57,599 nt of DNA from Rhodospirillaceae bacterium (GTDB lineage Bacteria > Pseudomonadota > Alphaproteobacteria > UBA6615), in NCBI GenBank assembly GCA_018702955.1, contig JABJEK010000039.1, forward strand, positions 1 through 57,599, given 5' to 3'. The notes beneath the pieces were generated by a model. That model saw nothing but the letters and a program-made list of their open reading frames with translations. It ran no database searches and was not told where the DNA came from. Positions 23,636 through 33,418 of the stretch are shown here, piece after piece (the stretch's first letter is position 1; each line of letters starts with the position of its first letter). The translations under genes and the position numbers were made by a program.

Positions 23636-24313
23636 ATGCCGATTACATTTCATACCGTGCGCCAGCATATCCTGGCATCCACCGTCGCTGCCGCCCTTTT
23701 CGGGATATCGGCCGTCACCGACGCAGATCCCGTCAACGCCATGGAAACGCACAGCATTTGCGCCGCGGCAATCGGTGACGCAGAACGCGAACGCAAGATT
23801 CCCAACGATCTTTTGACGGCGATCGCCCAGACGGAATCCGGACGTTGGGATGCCGGCCGGGAGGCAGTTTTTGCCTGGCCGTGGACAGTTACGAACGGCC
23901 CGGATGGGCGGTTTTTTCCGACCAAGGCCAAGGCTATCGCCCATGTCCGGGACCTACAGGCGCGCGGCGTTCGGAATATTGACGTCGGCTGCATGCAGAT
24001 CAACTTACGCCATCACCCGAATGCTTTTACTGATCTGGAAACGGCATTCGATCCCGAGGTGAACACAGCGTATGCGGCCCAGTTCCTGAACGGTCTCTTC
24101 AAAACGCATAAATCCTGGGGCGAGGCGATCCGGCGCTACCATTCCAAAAATACGAAATTCAACCGCCCCTATCACGAGAAAGTGGCACGAGCCTGGAACG
24201 CCGCCCGGCAAAACTCTGCCGAAGCGCATCGGCAATCAGTAATCGCCGCACATCTGGCGCAACGCGCGCGCTGGCGTGCGGAGCGGGAAGCACAACTCGC
24301 CGCCGCACGATAA
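23636..24313 (+). CDS. Lytic transglycosylase (SLT domain), secreted
   Basis: The protein has 225 residues. A signal peptide covers residues 1-35 (HTVRQHILASTVAAALFGIS, cleavage after VNA). The SLT lysozyme-like fold follows, with catalytic E67 in AIAQTESGRWD, a VGCMQINLRHH segment and the NGLFKTHKSWGEAIRRYHS motif. The last 40 residues are a basic, alanine/glutamate-rich tail. The enzyme cleaves the MurNAc-GlcNAc bond of peptidoglycan to form 1,6-anhydroMurNAc; small members of this type often open the wall for flagella or secretion complexes. The ATG at 23636 with GAGGTG upstream is favoured over an earlier in-frame ATG at 23576 because it starts the signal peptide. Confidence 0.85.
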   Translation: MPITFHTVRQHILASTVAAALFGISAVTDADPVNAMETHSICAAAIGDAERERKIPNDLLTAIAQTESGRWDAGREAVFAWPWTVTNGPDGRFFPTKAKAIAHVRDLQARGVRNIDVGCMQINLRHHPNAFTDLETAFDPEVNTAYAAQFLNGLFKTHKSWGEAIRRYHSKNTKFNRPYHEKVARAWNAARQNSAEAHRQSVIAAHLAQRARWRAEREAQLAAAR

Positions 24314-24428
24314 TCTGGCGGCCGGTCCCCCCCTCACCCCCTCAGGACCGCCTTGGACGGCGCATACGCCTCATGGCATGGTGCTTTGCCTATCGGGTAA
24401 AGGGCCCATCGAGGAACGGAACGGCACG

Positions 24429-25592
24429 ATGACCGCGCTCGCCGCCGACACATTCACCGACGCCAGCTTCACAATCGCGTCCGATACCGACTCTGACGCG
24501 GGCGGATGGATGCTCAAGCTCGACGGCGCGTGGATCACCCAACAGATCGGCCCCGTCGATCAGAAACTTCGCGCCCTCGTACTGCCCGCGCAGGGCAAAG
24601 CGATCATCGAGATCGGTGATGTCTCCAGCCTCGACACCGCAGGCGCCTGGCTGATCCATCGCACCGAACTCGCGCTCATCGATCGCGGGGTCGAGGTCGA
24701 TTGCCGATCTGCCATCCCGGCCTATGCGCGCCTGCTCGAGACGGTTCGCGCCAACGACGCCCATTGTCCCGAGCCGCCGGAGCCGACCAACGCCTTCGTC
24801 GCCATGGTCGAGCGGGTCGGACGGGCCACGGTGGACGCAGCTGTGGAAGCACGGGACCTGATCAACTTCCTCGGTCATTCCGTCATCGTACTCGGCGATT
24901 CCATTATCCGCCCCGGCCGCATCCGCTTCACATCGCTCGTCCACCACATCGAACAAGCCGGCCTCAACGCGCTGCCGATCGTCGGGTTGATCTCATTCCT
25001 GATCGGCATCGTGCTGGCCTTTCAGGGTGCCGAACAACTCAGCAAATTCGGCGCCGAGATCTTCACCGTGAATATCGTCGCGCAGGGCGTGTTGCGCGAA
25101 ATGGGCGTCCTTTTGACGGCGATCATTCTGGCCGGCCGCTCCGGCAGCGCCTTCACCGCACAGATCGGGACGATGAAAGTCCGCGAGGAGGTCGACGCGA
25201 TGCGCACGATCGGCCTCGACCCGATGCAGATCCTGGTCCTGCCGCGCCTTTGGGCGCTTGTCATCTGCCTGCCGCTACTGACCTTCTATGCCAATCTCAT
25301 GGGCCTGCTCGGCGGTGCGATTATGGCAACCGTCACCCTCGACCTGACATTCTTTCAATTCGTCCGACAACTCAGCGGTGCGGTCACGTTGTGGACATTC
25401 TGGGTCGGGCTGATCAAGGCACCTGTGTTTGGTTTCATCATCGGCCTCGTGGGCTGTTACGAGGGAATGCGCGTGTCGGGCAGTGCTGAATCCGTCGGGC
25501 GCATGACCACCCGCGCCGTGGTCGAGGCGATCTTCCTGGTCATCGTGCTCGATGCATTGTTCTCCATTCTCTTCGCCGTTCTGGGGGTCTAG
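24429..25592 (+). CDS. mlaE: MlaE-family lipid ABC permease with fused N-terminal STAS domain
   Basis: The protein has 387 residues. Residues about 25-115 resemble an MlaB/STAS domain (MLKLDGAWITQQIGPVD, then EIGDVSSLDTAGAWLI). Residues about 135-387 are the MlaE permease: VGLISFLIGIVLAFQGAEQL, VLREMGVLLTAIILAGRSGSAFTAQIGTM and the EEVDAMRTIGLDPM motif, with about five membrane spans. It forms the inner-membrane core of a phospholipid transporter between inner and outer membranes. STAS-MlaE fusion replaces a separate mlaB and is usual in alphaproteobacteria. The GAGGAA ribosome binding site has somewhat long spacing; an ATG at 24378 is an alternative. First gene of the four-gene operon. Confidence 0.92.
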   Translation: MTALAADTFTDASFTIASDTDSDAGGWMLKLDGAWITQQIGPVDQKLRALVLPAQGKAIIEIGDVSSLDTAGAWLIHRTELALIDRGVEVDCRSAIPAYARLLETVRANDAHCPEPPEPTNAFVAMVERVGRATVDAAVEARDLINFLGHSVIVLGDSIIRPGRIRFTSLVHHIEQAGLNALPIVGLISFLIGIVLAFQGAEQLSKFGAEIFTVNIVAQGVLREMGVLLTAIILAGRSGSAFTAQIGTMKVREEVDAMRTIGLDPMQILVLPRLWALVICLPLLTFYANLMGLLGGAIMATVTLDLTFFQFVRQLSGAVTLWTFWVGLIKAPVFGFIIGLVGCYEGMRVSGSAESVGRMTTRAVVEAIFLVIVLDALFSILFAVLGV

Positions 25593-25595
25593 CAC

Positions 25596-26396
25596 ATGTC
25601 TGCCGCACCAGAACCTGCCCTCGACATTGTGATCCGCATCCGCGGCCTGCGCACCCAATTCGGTGCCAATGTCATCCACGATGGGCTCGATCTCGACGTG
25701 GTGCGTGGCGAAGTTATGGGCATTGTGGGCGGCTCGGGCTCCGGCAAATCGGTTCTCCTGCGCACCATTATCGGCCTGAACGCGCCGACAGCGGGACGGA
25801 TCGAGATATTCAATCAGGAGGTCACCAACGCCACAGACGAGGAACGACGTGCCATCCAACGTCGCGTCGGGGTTCTGTTCCAGGATGGCGCACTGTTCAG
25901 CTCGCTCACGGTCGCGCAGAATATCGAGGTCCCGCTGGCCGAGCATACGTCCCTGTCGCCCGAGCTTCGCAGCGAGATCGCGGACGTGAAAATTAATCTG
26001 GTCGGCCTCCCGCTCGATGCGGCCAATAAATATCCCTCGGAACTCTCGGGCGGCATGCGCAAACGTGCCGGCCTCGCGCGCGCGCTGGCGCTAGACCCGG
26101 AAATTCTGTTCCTGGATGAGCCCACCGCGGGCCTGGACCCCATCGGAGCCACCCGCTTTGATGAATTGATCAGCGAGTTGCGAGACGCACTCGGTCTGAC
26201 CGTCGTGATGATCACGCATGATCTGGACAGCCTGAACGCAATCTGTGACCGCATTGCCGTACTCCTCGACAAACGGATTCGCGTCGGCACAATGCAGAAA
26301 TTGATGGCGGATGATCATCCATGGCTGCGAGACTATTTTCACGGACCGCGCGCCCGTGCGGCGATGAACGGGCCAAAAGAAGTGGAGCAAGGCTAA
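25596..26396 (+). CDS. mlaF: MlaF-family lipid ABC transporter ATPase
   Basis: The protein has 266 residues. Walker A GGSGSGKS is at 45-52, the Q-loop LFQDGALFSSLTV, signature LSGGMRKRAGLARAL, Walker B EILFLDEPTAGLDP and H-loop MITHDLDS are all intact. The GMRKR signature and the DGALF Q-loop are characteristic of MlaF. It powers phospholipid movement through the MlaE dimer in the inner membrane. It starts 3 bases after mlaE and stops 3 bases before mlaD, with tight operon spacing. Confidence 0.95.
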   Translation: MSAAPEPALDIVIRIRGLRTQFGANVIHDGLDLDVVRGEVMGIVGGSGSGKSVLLRTIIGLNAPTAGRIEIFNQEVTNATDEERRAIQRRVGVLFQDGALFSSLTVAQNIEVPLAEHTSLSPELRSEIADVKINLVGLPLDAANKYPSELSGGMRKRAGLARALALDPEILFLDEPTAGLDPIGATRFDELISELRDALGLTVVMITHDLDSLNAICDRIAVLLDKRIRVGTMQKLMADDHPWLRDYFHGPRARAAMNGPKEVEQG

Positions 26397-26399
26397 GCG

Positions 26400-27398
26400 A
26401 TGGAAACCCGCGCAAACTATCTTCTGGTTGGCTGCTTCGTACTTTTGATCGTCGCGGGCACGGTCGTGTTCATTCTGTGGCTGGCAAAGTTTCAGTTTGA
26501 CCAGCAGTTCACACGTTACGACATCGAATTCCCAGGTTCGGTCAGCGGCCTGAAGACCGGCGCGACGGTTGAACTGAACGGCATCCCCGTCGGGGAAGTG
26601 ATCAATATCCGGATTGACCCCGATAACGTTGAACAGGTGAAGGTGACGATCGAGGTACCGGCGAACACGCCAATTCGCGAGGATACCGTCGCAAGCATGC
26701 AGCTCCAGGGAATCACTGGTGGTGTTTCCATTCAACTATCCGGCGGCTCCCAGGGCGCGCCGCCTCTGATGGCGAAACAGGGGCACAAGAATGCGGTGAT
26801 CGCCTCGCAATCTTCCGCATTGGAGCAGTTTCTCGAAGGCGCACCGGAATTGCTGACCGGACTGCAAACCCTCGTCGCGCGCGCCGCAACGCTGCTGAAC
26901 GCCGAAAACCAGGACGCCTTCGCACAGACCCTGGCCAACGCCGCCGCGCTGACAGGCGCACTCGCCGCACGAACCGGCGATATCGAGCTGTTGCTGACCG
27001 AGGCCTCTGGCACGATGACAAACCTGCGCGAAGCCAGCCAGACAATGGTGGCTCTCTCGGACAGGGCGAACGCGACCCTCGAATCGGTCGGCAGCGCCGC
27101 CGACAGCGTGACCAGCACGGTTGACGCCAGTCAGCCCGACCTGGCCGCGTTGATCGTGGATCTGCGGCGCACCTCAAACTCGATCACCACCATGACAGGC
27201 GAAATGAACGCCCTGATCGAGGAGAACCGTCCGTCGTTACGTGATTTCACGGGTGACGGACTCTACGAACTGACCAGCTTCCTGACCGAAGCGCGGGCCT
27301 TGATCGATGGCCTCGATCGTGTGACCACGCAGGTTGAGCGTGATCCCGCCCGTTTCCTGTTCGGCAACCAGCAGCAGGGCTATGAAACAGCAAGATAA
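26400..27398 (+). CDS. mlaD: MlaD-family MCE-domain lipid-binding protein
   Basis: The protein has 332 residues. A single N-terminal membrane span (about 7-29, LLVGCFVLLIVAGTVVFILWLAKF) anchors it to the inner membrane. The MCE domain follows at about 38-117 (YDIEFPGSVSGLKTGATVELNGIPVGEV, ending in the ITGGVSIQLSGG segment). The remaining 200 residues are a helical, alanine/threonine-rich extension with heptad-like repeats that may form a periplasmic tunnel, longer than E. coli MlaD (183 residues) and usual in alphaproteobacteria. It forms a hexameric ring that accepts lipid from the permease. The 3' end overlaps the lipoprotein gene by 17 bases. Confidence 0.93.
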   Translation: METRANYLLVGCFVLLIVAGTVVFILWLAKFQFDQQFTRYDIEFPGSVSGLKTGATVELNGIPVGEVINIRIDPDNVEQVKVTIEVPANTPIREDTVASMQLQGITGGVSIQLSGGSQGAPPLMAKQGHKNAVIASQSSALEQFLEGAPELLTGLQTLVARAATLLNAENQDAFAQTLANAAALTGALAARTGDIELLLTEASGTMTNLREASQTMVALSDRANATLESVGSAADSVTSTVDASQPDLAALIVDLRRTSNSITTMTGEMNALIEENRPSLRDFTGDGLYELTSFLTEARALIDGLDRVTTQVERDPARFLFGNQQQGYETAR

Positions 27399-28065
27399 TC
27401 CAGAACCCATGCATCACACGCCACCGCACGCGCGCCGTCGTGTGTTCCTGCAAGGAATTGGTGCCCTGTCGCTGGCGTCCGCACTTTCAGGCTGCGGGGT
27501 CGGGGAACTCCTGCCCGGCCAGGGCCCGCCGCCTCGTCTCTTCCGGCTTTCACCGAAAAGCACGTTCGACGCGGACCTTCCGACCGTCGACTGGCAGCTG
27601 GTGATCGAGGAACCAATTTCGCCAACCGGGCTCAGCACGACACGCATCCCGCTGCAGCGCCGCGCCGTCGAACTGGAATACTATGCCCGCGCCAACTGGA
27701 CAGACCGTGCGCCAGCGATGGTGCACACCCTCGCGGTAGAATCCTTCGAGAATTCCAACCGCATCGTGGCGGTTGGGCGCGAATCACTGGGGCTACGGTC
27801 AGACTTCATCCTGAAGCTCGACCTGCGGGAATTTCAGACGGAGTATTCCGGCAAAGGTCCGCCGGATGCCCATGTGCGCCTCAACGCCAAACTGGTCCAG
27901 ATGCCCCAGCGAACCATCATCGGATCCCAGCGGTTCACCCGCCGCATCACGGCCAAGGCGGATACACTCGAGGATATCGTCGAGGCGTTTGACGATGCCT
28001 TGGGCAAGGTTTTGAAGGAACTGGTGACCTGGACACTCAAGTCCGGGCAGGCCGCGCGGCGCTAG
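27382..28065 (+). CDS. ABC-type transport auxiliary lipoprotein (PqiC/LptE-like component of the Mla operon)
   Basis: The protein has 227 residues from the ATG inside the end of mlaD; a second ATG at 27409 gives 218 residues. The N terminus has a twin-arginine-like RRRVFLQG motif, a hydrophobic stretch and the lipobox LSGC, so it is a lipoprotein, possibly exported by Tat. The rest matches the ABC_trans_aux fold (FRLSPKSTF, LVIEEPISPTGLSTTRIPLQ, a YYARANWTDRAPAMV segment, and a C-terminal DTLEDIVEAFDDALGKVL helix). Such proteins sit in the outer membrane as the acceptor of MCE transporters, as PqiC does. It faces a convergent response regulator gene 8 bases away. Confidence 0.85.
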   Translation: MKQQDNPEPMHHTPPHARRRVFLQGIGALSLASALSGCGVGELLPGQGPPPRLFRLSPKSTFDADLPTVDWQLVIEEPISPTGLSTTRIPLQRRAVELEYYARANWTDRAPAMVHTLAVESFENSNRIVAVGRESLGLRSDFILKLDLREFQTEYSGKGPPDAHVRLNAKLVQMPQRTIIGSQRFTRRITAKADTLEDIVEAFDDALGKVLKELVTWTLKSGQAARR

Positions 28066-28073
28066 GAACCGCT

Positions 28074-28490
28074 TTAGGTCGTTTCCTGATCGTTCAGGGC
28101 GTTCTGCACAAACCGCACCAGAACACGAAGCGGCAGGGGCTTGTCGACAACCGCAAAGACATCGAGACCCTCTTCGGTCGCCCGCTTCACCTGATCGGCG
28201 TAACCCGACATAAGAATGATCTTCGGATTGTAGTCGAGGTTGGCGGCGAGCTGCGCTGCCTTGATCCCGTCCAGGCCAGGCATCCGCACATCCATGATCA
28301 CCACGGCGGGCTTTTCACGGCGCATCGTGTTGACCGCGGCAAATCCGTTGTCTTCCTGGGTGACTGAAATCCCGAACCGCGACAGGAACGAGGCGATCTG
28401 CTCCGCTTGCTCGCGGTCATCGTCAACGATCATCACCAGCGGCGGCTGGCGAGCGTCATTCGATGGGGTCGTGGCTGCAATACCTGCCAT
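28074..28490 (-). CDS. Single-domain response regulator (CheY-like)
   Basis: The 138-residue protein is one receiver domain with an 18-residue N-terminal extension. VMIVDDDREQ holds the acidic pocket, the phospho-acceptor aspartate is in VIMDVRMPGLDG, the conserved Thr/Ser position is in ILMSGYAD, and the lysine is in VVDKPLPL. It has no DNA-binding or enzymatic output domain, so it works by protein contact or as a phosphate relay. It lies 120 bases downstream of a second receiver gene and the large PAS kinase on the same strand, which is the likely phosphodonor. Confidence 0.9.
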   Translation of the reverse strand: MAGIAATTPSNDARQPPLVMIVDDDREQAEQIASFLSRFGISVTQEDNGFAAVNTMRREKPAVVIMDVRMPGLDGIKAAQLAANLDYNPKIILMSGYADQVKRATEEGLDVFAVVDKPLPLRVLVRFVQNALNDQETT

Positions 28491-28610
28491 TTACTCGTAT
28501 CCATGCTTTCGAATACACGCGGTTATACCGCCGAAAAACTAGCACATGCGTCCCGGCTGCACGCGTGCATATGTATCATATTTGGGACAAAAGTTCAGTA
28601 AAGGTACGTT

Positions 28611-28970
28611 TCAGGTGAGCAAATCCTGAAGAATTCCCGAAACTTCTCGTAGATTCAAAGGCTTCTGCAACACCGCCTCCACGCCCGCGCGTGCCCAAAG
28701 TTCATCCTGACCACCAAGGTTGGTGTGTCCCGTCATCACAACTATTGGAAGTTGTGGTTGCTCCAGCCGCACCCGCGCGAGGAAGTCTGCCCCATCCATG
28801 CCCGGCATCCGCAGATCGGTCATCACCAGCTCATACTGGACCGTGCGGACCCGTTCGAGCGCCTCTGATCCATTTGCCGCCGTATCTGTCGTGTATCCGC
28901 GTGTCTGGAGAAACTTCGACAATGTCGCAGTTGCTTCCAACTCATCATCTACGATTAGAATGCTCGCCAT
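28611..28970 (-). CDS. Single-domain response regulator paired with the PAS kinase
   Basis: This 119-residue receiver domain has ILIVDDE (acidic pocket), VMTDLRMPGMDG (phospho-acceptor), VVMTGHT and VLQKPLNL (lysine). There is no output domain. Two adjacent ATGs occur; the second, at 28970, is 6 bases from GGAG and is preferred. It lies 17 bases after the stop of the large histidine kinase, so the two form a kinase-regulator operon. A direct phosphotransfer partnership is very likely but the downstream target is unknown. Confidence 0.9.
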   Translation of the reverse strand: MASILIVDDELEATATLSKFLQTRGYTTDTAANGSEALERVRTVQYELVMTDLRMPGMDGADFLARVRLEQPQLPIVVMTGHTNLGGQDELWARAGVEAVLQKPLNLREVSGILQDLLT

Positions 28971-28987
28971 CATCGTCTCCGCAAGCC

Positions 28988-31900
28988 CTAACCGTCCACT
29001 GCCGACTCTGGCACGATTCCCGGAACCACCTGGGCGATCGGCAACCTGATCTCAAAGACAGCCCCTTCCGGTCCGTTGGTGACGGAAATCGTACCCCCCA
29101 TCCCGCTAATAATACTGAAGCCGATCGCCAGCCCGAGACCGGTGCCCTGCCCGGCGCGTTTCGTCGTGAAAAATGGCTCGAAAACTTGCTCCAGATTTTC
29201 CTCGGATATGCCCCCGCCATTGTCGGAAACGCTGATGACCACCTCGTCCTGGTGCGCACGCCCGGCAGAATCATCTGCCTGGCTGGCGACAAATGCGGAG
29301 ACCTCGATCACACCACCTTCGATACGCGAGCGGTCCCCGGCCCCGTCTACGATCCTATCCTCCTGGCTGAAAACCGCGTCGCGCGCATTCGCCAAAAGGT
29401 TCAGCACCACCTGCTCAAGACGGATTGGCTGACCGAATACATACGGCGTCACCTTGGGCAGAACCGTCCGGACCTCAACGCCGTCGAGGCGATACTGTTC
29501 GCGAACCATCGACGCAGCGGCATCCACACACACAATCGGATTGAAACTGTCTTCGGATTCATCTTCCTGTCGGCTAAAGACCCGCATGTGGTTGATGATG
29601 TCGGCCATGCGTTCGCTCTGGTTCGAAATACGATCGAACTCCTCGCGATGGCTCTCCATGTCGGCCTTGTTTTCCTCCATCAGGATGAGGCTGGCATCCG
29701 CCGCCATACGGATAATGTTCAGCGGCTGGTTGAGTTCGTGGGCCATGCTCGCCGCCATCTCTCCCAGCAGCGCCAGTTTCGACGTCTGGATGAGCTGAGC
29801 CTGGGCAAGCTTTCGGTCACTGATATCACGGATAATCACGAGGACAGCGGGTTCTCCCTGATAGGCGAATTCGATACCCGTTGCCTCACCCTCAAAAGTC
29901 GTTCCGTCAATCCGCCGCCCACGAAATTCATGGATCTCCATGTCGCCGTGGAATCCCGACATGGGTTGCGAGGCGCGCACAGCGTCATGATTGTCGGGGT
30001 GCACGAAGTCCAGCGCACGGCGGCCGACCAGCTCGTCCGGAGCGGCGGCTCCCAGCAGATGGGCACCCGCGGCGTTCACGAAGACAAACCGGCCTTGCGC
30101 CTGGACCGCGATCATATCCGGGGATGCCTCAATCAGACGTCGATAGCGATCCTCGCTCTCTTCCAATGCGGCCACAGCGCGTCTTTCCGCGGTGATGTCT
30201 GTGAACACACAAACCCACCCCCCATCCACCAAGGGGTCGGCGCGCGCCAACATGATCTGGCGACCTGTTCGCGTAATCTCAAACTGAAACGGCACCCCAT
30301 CCGCAAGGCGTTCATCGAGCGACTTATCCGGCTCCAGATTGCCAGGCGCGTCGGTGATGTGTTCGATATCCGCACCGATCGATTCGAGAATTTCCCGAAA
30401 CGGCCGCCCGACCGATTCCTGGCCTCCGCCAAACACCGCGAGGCGGTCGAGACGTGTGTTCGTCAGCACGGCACGAAGACTTCCATCGAGTACGATCAAT
30501 CCTTCGCCCATACCCTCAAGCGTGGCTTGCAGCAGAGAGGTCTTCTCCGCGAGTTCTTCCTGCCCCAATCTGATATCGGTGATGTCGGTCATCACGCACA
30601 CGGTACCGCCGTCGGTCGTTCCGCGGCCGAGCAACTGAACATGGCGACCATCCGAAAACCGTACTTCCCGTCGCTCATTGGGGTTTTCGAACCACGCGGC
30701 CTGGGCGGTAACCCAGGCCTCTGTCTGATCGCTGATATCTGCGACGGCGCCGTTCTCCGCCGAGCCACGCATCAAATGCTCGAACGTACTGCCGGCAACG
30801 ATGCGCGAACTCGCACCGGGGAAGTATTCCGGTGCCCGCGAGTTCCACAGGATCAGCTGCCCCAACTCATCGAAAAGCACCAAGCCCGCCGGGATCGATT
30901 CGATCGCGTCGAACAGACGCGATTGCGCTTCGCGGGCGCGCTCTTCCGCCAGCACCATGGCTGTAATGTCAGTACCCGTTCCGCGATAACCCAGAAACTG
31001 TCCCGATGACCCGAACATCGGACGACCATTGACCAGGAAATGGTAAGCCTGCCCATTCTCGTGCGGGCGCTGCACCCGGATATTGCGAAATGGCTGACGC
31101 GTGTCCAACGCCCCAATCAGGCGGTTCCACTCATCCTGCGAACCCACTGACGGCTTGTCGTGAATTTTGTGGCCGATCAAATAGTCACCCGACCGCCCCG
31201 ATACCTCGGAGAACCTGCCGCTGACATGGGTAAACCGGCATTCGGCGTCGAGCTCCCAGACCCAATCCGATGCGGCGCTAGTGAAATCCCGAAACCGTTG
31301 TTCACTGTCAGACAATTCGACCTGGTGGCGCTTCATGTCCGTAATATCGGAAAGGGTCGTCACGGTACCGCCATCTTCGGTGGGCGCGTCATTCAATTGC
31401 AGCCAGGTCCCATCCACCAAGGCAATTTCAATCGGCATGCTGCCCAAACGACGAAGGCGCTGGAGGTCCTCAATCCACTCAACGGTATGTTCGTCCACGT
31501 CCACGTCCACTACACGGCCATCGGCCGCCAGTGCGCGAAGGAACTGTGCGTAGGACATCGGTTGCGACGCGTCCGGTGCCACCGCGGGCAGGAGTTGGCG
31601 GAACTTGTCGTTGGATTCGACCAGATTGTCTTCGGCATCAAACAGTCCGAAGGCATCCGACATGCTGTCGAGCGCACCTTCAAGTCTGTGCTGCGTTAGC
31701 TTGAGTCCGCGTGCCAGCGTCTCATTCTCGGCCCCCAGCCGGAAACTTTCCGAGAAACTCCGGTTGGCCGCACGGCCGAGGAGAACAAGGGCGATCAGAA
31801 ACACGAAACCCGAAACGCCGAGCACCGTGCTCTCGGTACTTTCCTGGGTGACCAGGATTCCGGCAATGGGAACCGTCAACGGGACCAGATAGGCCACCAA

Positions 31901-32359
31901 TGCCGGGAAGAACGGTGCAAAACTCGCCGCGGCCCCTGCGCCCATCCCGAGCACGAAAATCACCAGATAGGCCTGGATCAGGAAATTGTCTTGTGTGAAC
32001 AGGATGATCGAGCCGATGCCCCAGATCACCCCGGCCACGAGATGGACACCGGTCCATATCGCGCGCCAGTTGGGCTCGTAGCCCGCGCCGCGTGCCACCG
32101 CCGCGTCATAGTGCCGGTACATCTGCCAGCGAATTACCGAGGAAGCCCACACCAGGCCGACCCAGACAATCAGCGCGGTCGTCGGGACATTGCCCCACAG
32201 CAAAAACCCGAGAATGATGCTGTTAACCGGCGGAACGAGATTGCTCAGGCGCGCCTGGCGAGTCAGCGCAATCATCTGCGCACGCGTCAGTCGCGCGGCG
32301 TACGGGTATTCCGTATCCGGATTCGCTGTCTGAGAATCCCTGTTCTGCGGTACCGACAT
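28988..32359 (-). CDS. Membrane-bound multi-PAS sensor histidine kinase
   Basis: The protein has 1123 residues. An N-terminal membrane region with about six spans (residues 45-215) is followed by about five PAS domains starting near 220, 350, 473, 605 and 731. The HisKA domain follows, with phosphorylated H874 in [13 protein letters not shown], and then an HATPase domain with N-box [25 protein letters not shown] and [10 protein letters not shown]. An unusual insertion of about 35-40 residues rich in Asp/Ala/Arg lies between the N-box and the DNGGG motif. The start MSVPQ is chosen because the longer frame upstream is Gly/Arg-rich shadow sequence antisense to dgcA's 3' region. PAS5 has a FVHPDN-type motif and a PAC segment; the ligands are unknown. 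Confidence 0.92.
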   Translation of the reverse strand: MSVPQNRDSQTANPDTEYPYAARLTRAQMIALTRQARLSNLVPPVNSIILGFLLWGNVPTTALIVWVGLVWASSVIRWQMYRHYDAAVARGAGYEPNWRAIWTGVHLVAGVIWGIGSIILFTQDNFLIQAYLVIFVLGMGAGAAASFAPFFPALVAYLVPLTVPIAGILVTQESTESTVLGVSGFVFLIALVLLGRAANRSFSESFRLGAENETLARGLKLTQHRLEGALDSMSDAFGLFDAEDNLVESNDKFRQLLPAVAPDASQPMSYAQFLRALAADGRVVDVDVDEHTVEWIEDLQRLRRLGSMPIEIALVDGTWLQLNDAPTEDGGTVTTLSDITDMKRHQVELSDSEQRFRDFTSAASDWVWELDAECRFTHVSGRFSEVSGRSGDYLIGHKIHDKPSVGSQDEWNRLIGALDTRQPFRNIRVQRPHENGQAYHFLVNGRPMFGSSGQFLGYRGTGTDITAMVLAEERAREAQSRLFDAIESIPAGLVLFDELGQLILWNSRAPEYFPGASSRIVAGSTFEHLMRGSAENGAVADISDQTEAWVTAQAAWFENPNERREVRFSDGRHVQLLGRGTTDGGTVCVMTDITDIRLGQEELAEKTSLLQATLEGMGEGLIVLDGSLRAVLTNTRLDRLAVFGGGQESVGRPFREILESIGADIEHITDAPGNLEPDKSLDERLADGVPFQFEITRTGRQIMLARADPLVDGGWVCVFTDITAERRAVAALEESEDRYRRLIEASPDMIAVQAQGRFVFVNAAGAHLLGAAAPDELVGRRALDFVHPDNHDAVRASQPMSGFHGDMEIHEFRGRRIDGTTFEGEATGIEFAYQGEPAVLVIIRDISDRKLAQAQLIQTSKLALLGEMAASMAHELNQPLNIIRMAADASLILMEENKADMESHREEFDRISNQSERMADIINHMRVFSRQEDESEDSFNPIVCVDAAASMVREQYRLDGVEVRTVLPKVTPYVFGQPIRLEQVVLNLLANARDAVFSQEDRIVDGAGDRSRIEGGVIEVSAFVASQADDSAGRAHQDEVVISVSDNGGGISEENLEQVFEPFFTTKRAGQGTGLGLAIGFSIISGMGGTISVTNGPEGAVFEIRLPIAQVVPGIVPESAVDG

Positions 32360-32433
32360 GCGTGACCTGTCAGGCGGTGCGGGCAGGAGCGCCGACGCGG
32401 AGCAAGCTATTGAAGAACAACGATCTGGGCAAG

Positions 32434-33414
32434 TCAGCCCCACAGTCCCGACGGTGGCAAAGCCAGGCGGCTGCCATCGACCGACAGGCCCGGTGCGCGG
32501 TCCTGCGCCAGCAACAGCGGGCCATCCAGATCCACGAAATCTGCCCCCTGGGCCACCAGCATGGCCGGCGCCATCGCGAGGCTGCTGCCGACCATGCAGC
32601 CGACCATCACCCCAAACCCGTCCGCGCGCGCCGCCGCGCACGCAACCAGCGCCTCGGTCAGCCCCCCGGTCTTATCCAGCTTGATGTTCACCAGATCATA
32701 TTTGCCCTTGAGCCCCGGTAAACTCGTGCGGTCGCGGAAGGCCTCGTCCGCACAGACCGGGATGGACCGCTCCAACGTCGCGAGCGCGGAGTCGTCCCCG
32801 GCCGGAAAGGGCTGCTCGATCAACTCCACGCCGAGTGTTTTCAACGCCGGCACCAGCGAATTATAGGTTTCGATATCCCAAGCCTCGTTGGCATCCACGA
32901 TCAGGCGCACATTCGCTGCCGCGGCACGCACCGCCCGGACCCGCGCGAGATCGTCCTCGCCGGTCAGTTTCAGTTTCAGCAACGGGCGGTCGGCATTGGC
33001 CGCCGCTTCGCGCGACATTTCCGCCGCCCCGTCGGCGCTCAAGGTGAACGCGGTGACAATCGGATCCAGAGCCGGCAGTCCGGCGCGAGTCCACGCCGGC
33101 ATGCCCGAGGACCGGGCCTCGTAATCCCAAAGCGCACAATCGATCGCGTTGCGTGCTGCACCCGGCGGCATCGCATCCTGCAAATCAGCCCGCGTCATGC
33201 CGGCCGCGAGCGCGGGTGCCATGGACAGAATATCCGACACGACACTTTCCGGCGTCTCGTCATAGCGGGCATTCGGGCCGCATTCGCCGCGCCCGGTTGC
33301 CGTGCCGTCCGAAACACTGGCGACCACCACGATCGTCTCGGTCTTGGTGCCACGCGAGATCGTGAAATGCCGCCGCAGGGCAAACGCCTCGGCCTGGGCA
33401 TCCAGAGTGAGCAT
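32434..33414 (-). CDS. dgcA: N-acetyl-D-glutamate racemase / dipeptide epimerase family (enolase superfamily)
   Basis: The protein has 326 residues. Enolase-superfamily chemistry is complete: general bases K147 and K149 in LLKLKL, metal ligands D174 (VDANEAW), E200 (LIEQPF) and D223 (CADEAF), and K248 in NIKLDKTGG, with a GCMVGSS loop. By sequence alone it could be an L-Ala-D/L-Glu epimerase. Its position directly after a DUF1611/DgcN gene, with only 4 bases between, points to DgcA, which converts N-acetyl-D-glutamate to N-acetyl-L-glutamate in the DgcN-DgcA pathway described in marine bacteria. The epimerase alternative would also fit a peptidoglycan-salvage role next to gamma-glutamyltransferase. 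Confidence 0.85.
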   Translation of the reverse strand: MLTLDAQAEAFALRRHFTISRGTKTETIVVVASVSDGTATGRGECGPNARYDETPESVVSDILSMAPALAAGMTRADLQDAMPPGAARNAIDCALWDYEARSSGMPAWTRAGLPALDPIVTAFTLSADGAAEMSREAAANADRPLLKLKLTGEDDLARVRAVRAAAANVRLIVDANEAWDIETYNSLVPALKTLGVELIEQPFPAGDDSALATLERSIPVCADEAFRDRTSLPGLKGKYDLVNIKLDKTGGLTEALVACAAARADGFGVMVGCMVGSSLAMAPAMLVAQGADFVDLDGPLLLAQDRAPGLSVDGSRLALPPSGLWG

Positions 33415-33418
33415 CGCC

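Noticed and set aside
28691..31009. A 772-codon plus-strand frame
   Set aside because: It is antisense to the PAS histidine kinase and a receiver, whose catalytic motifs are complete on the other strand.
32360..32641. N-terminal extension of the histidine kinase by 94 codons
   Set aside because: The extension is Gly/Arg/Pro-rich sequence opposite no gene start, overlaps the 3' end of dgcA on the same strand, and has no ribosome binding site. MSVPQ at 32359 fits a membrane kinase start.
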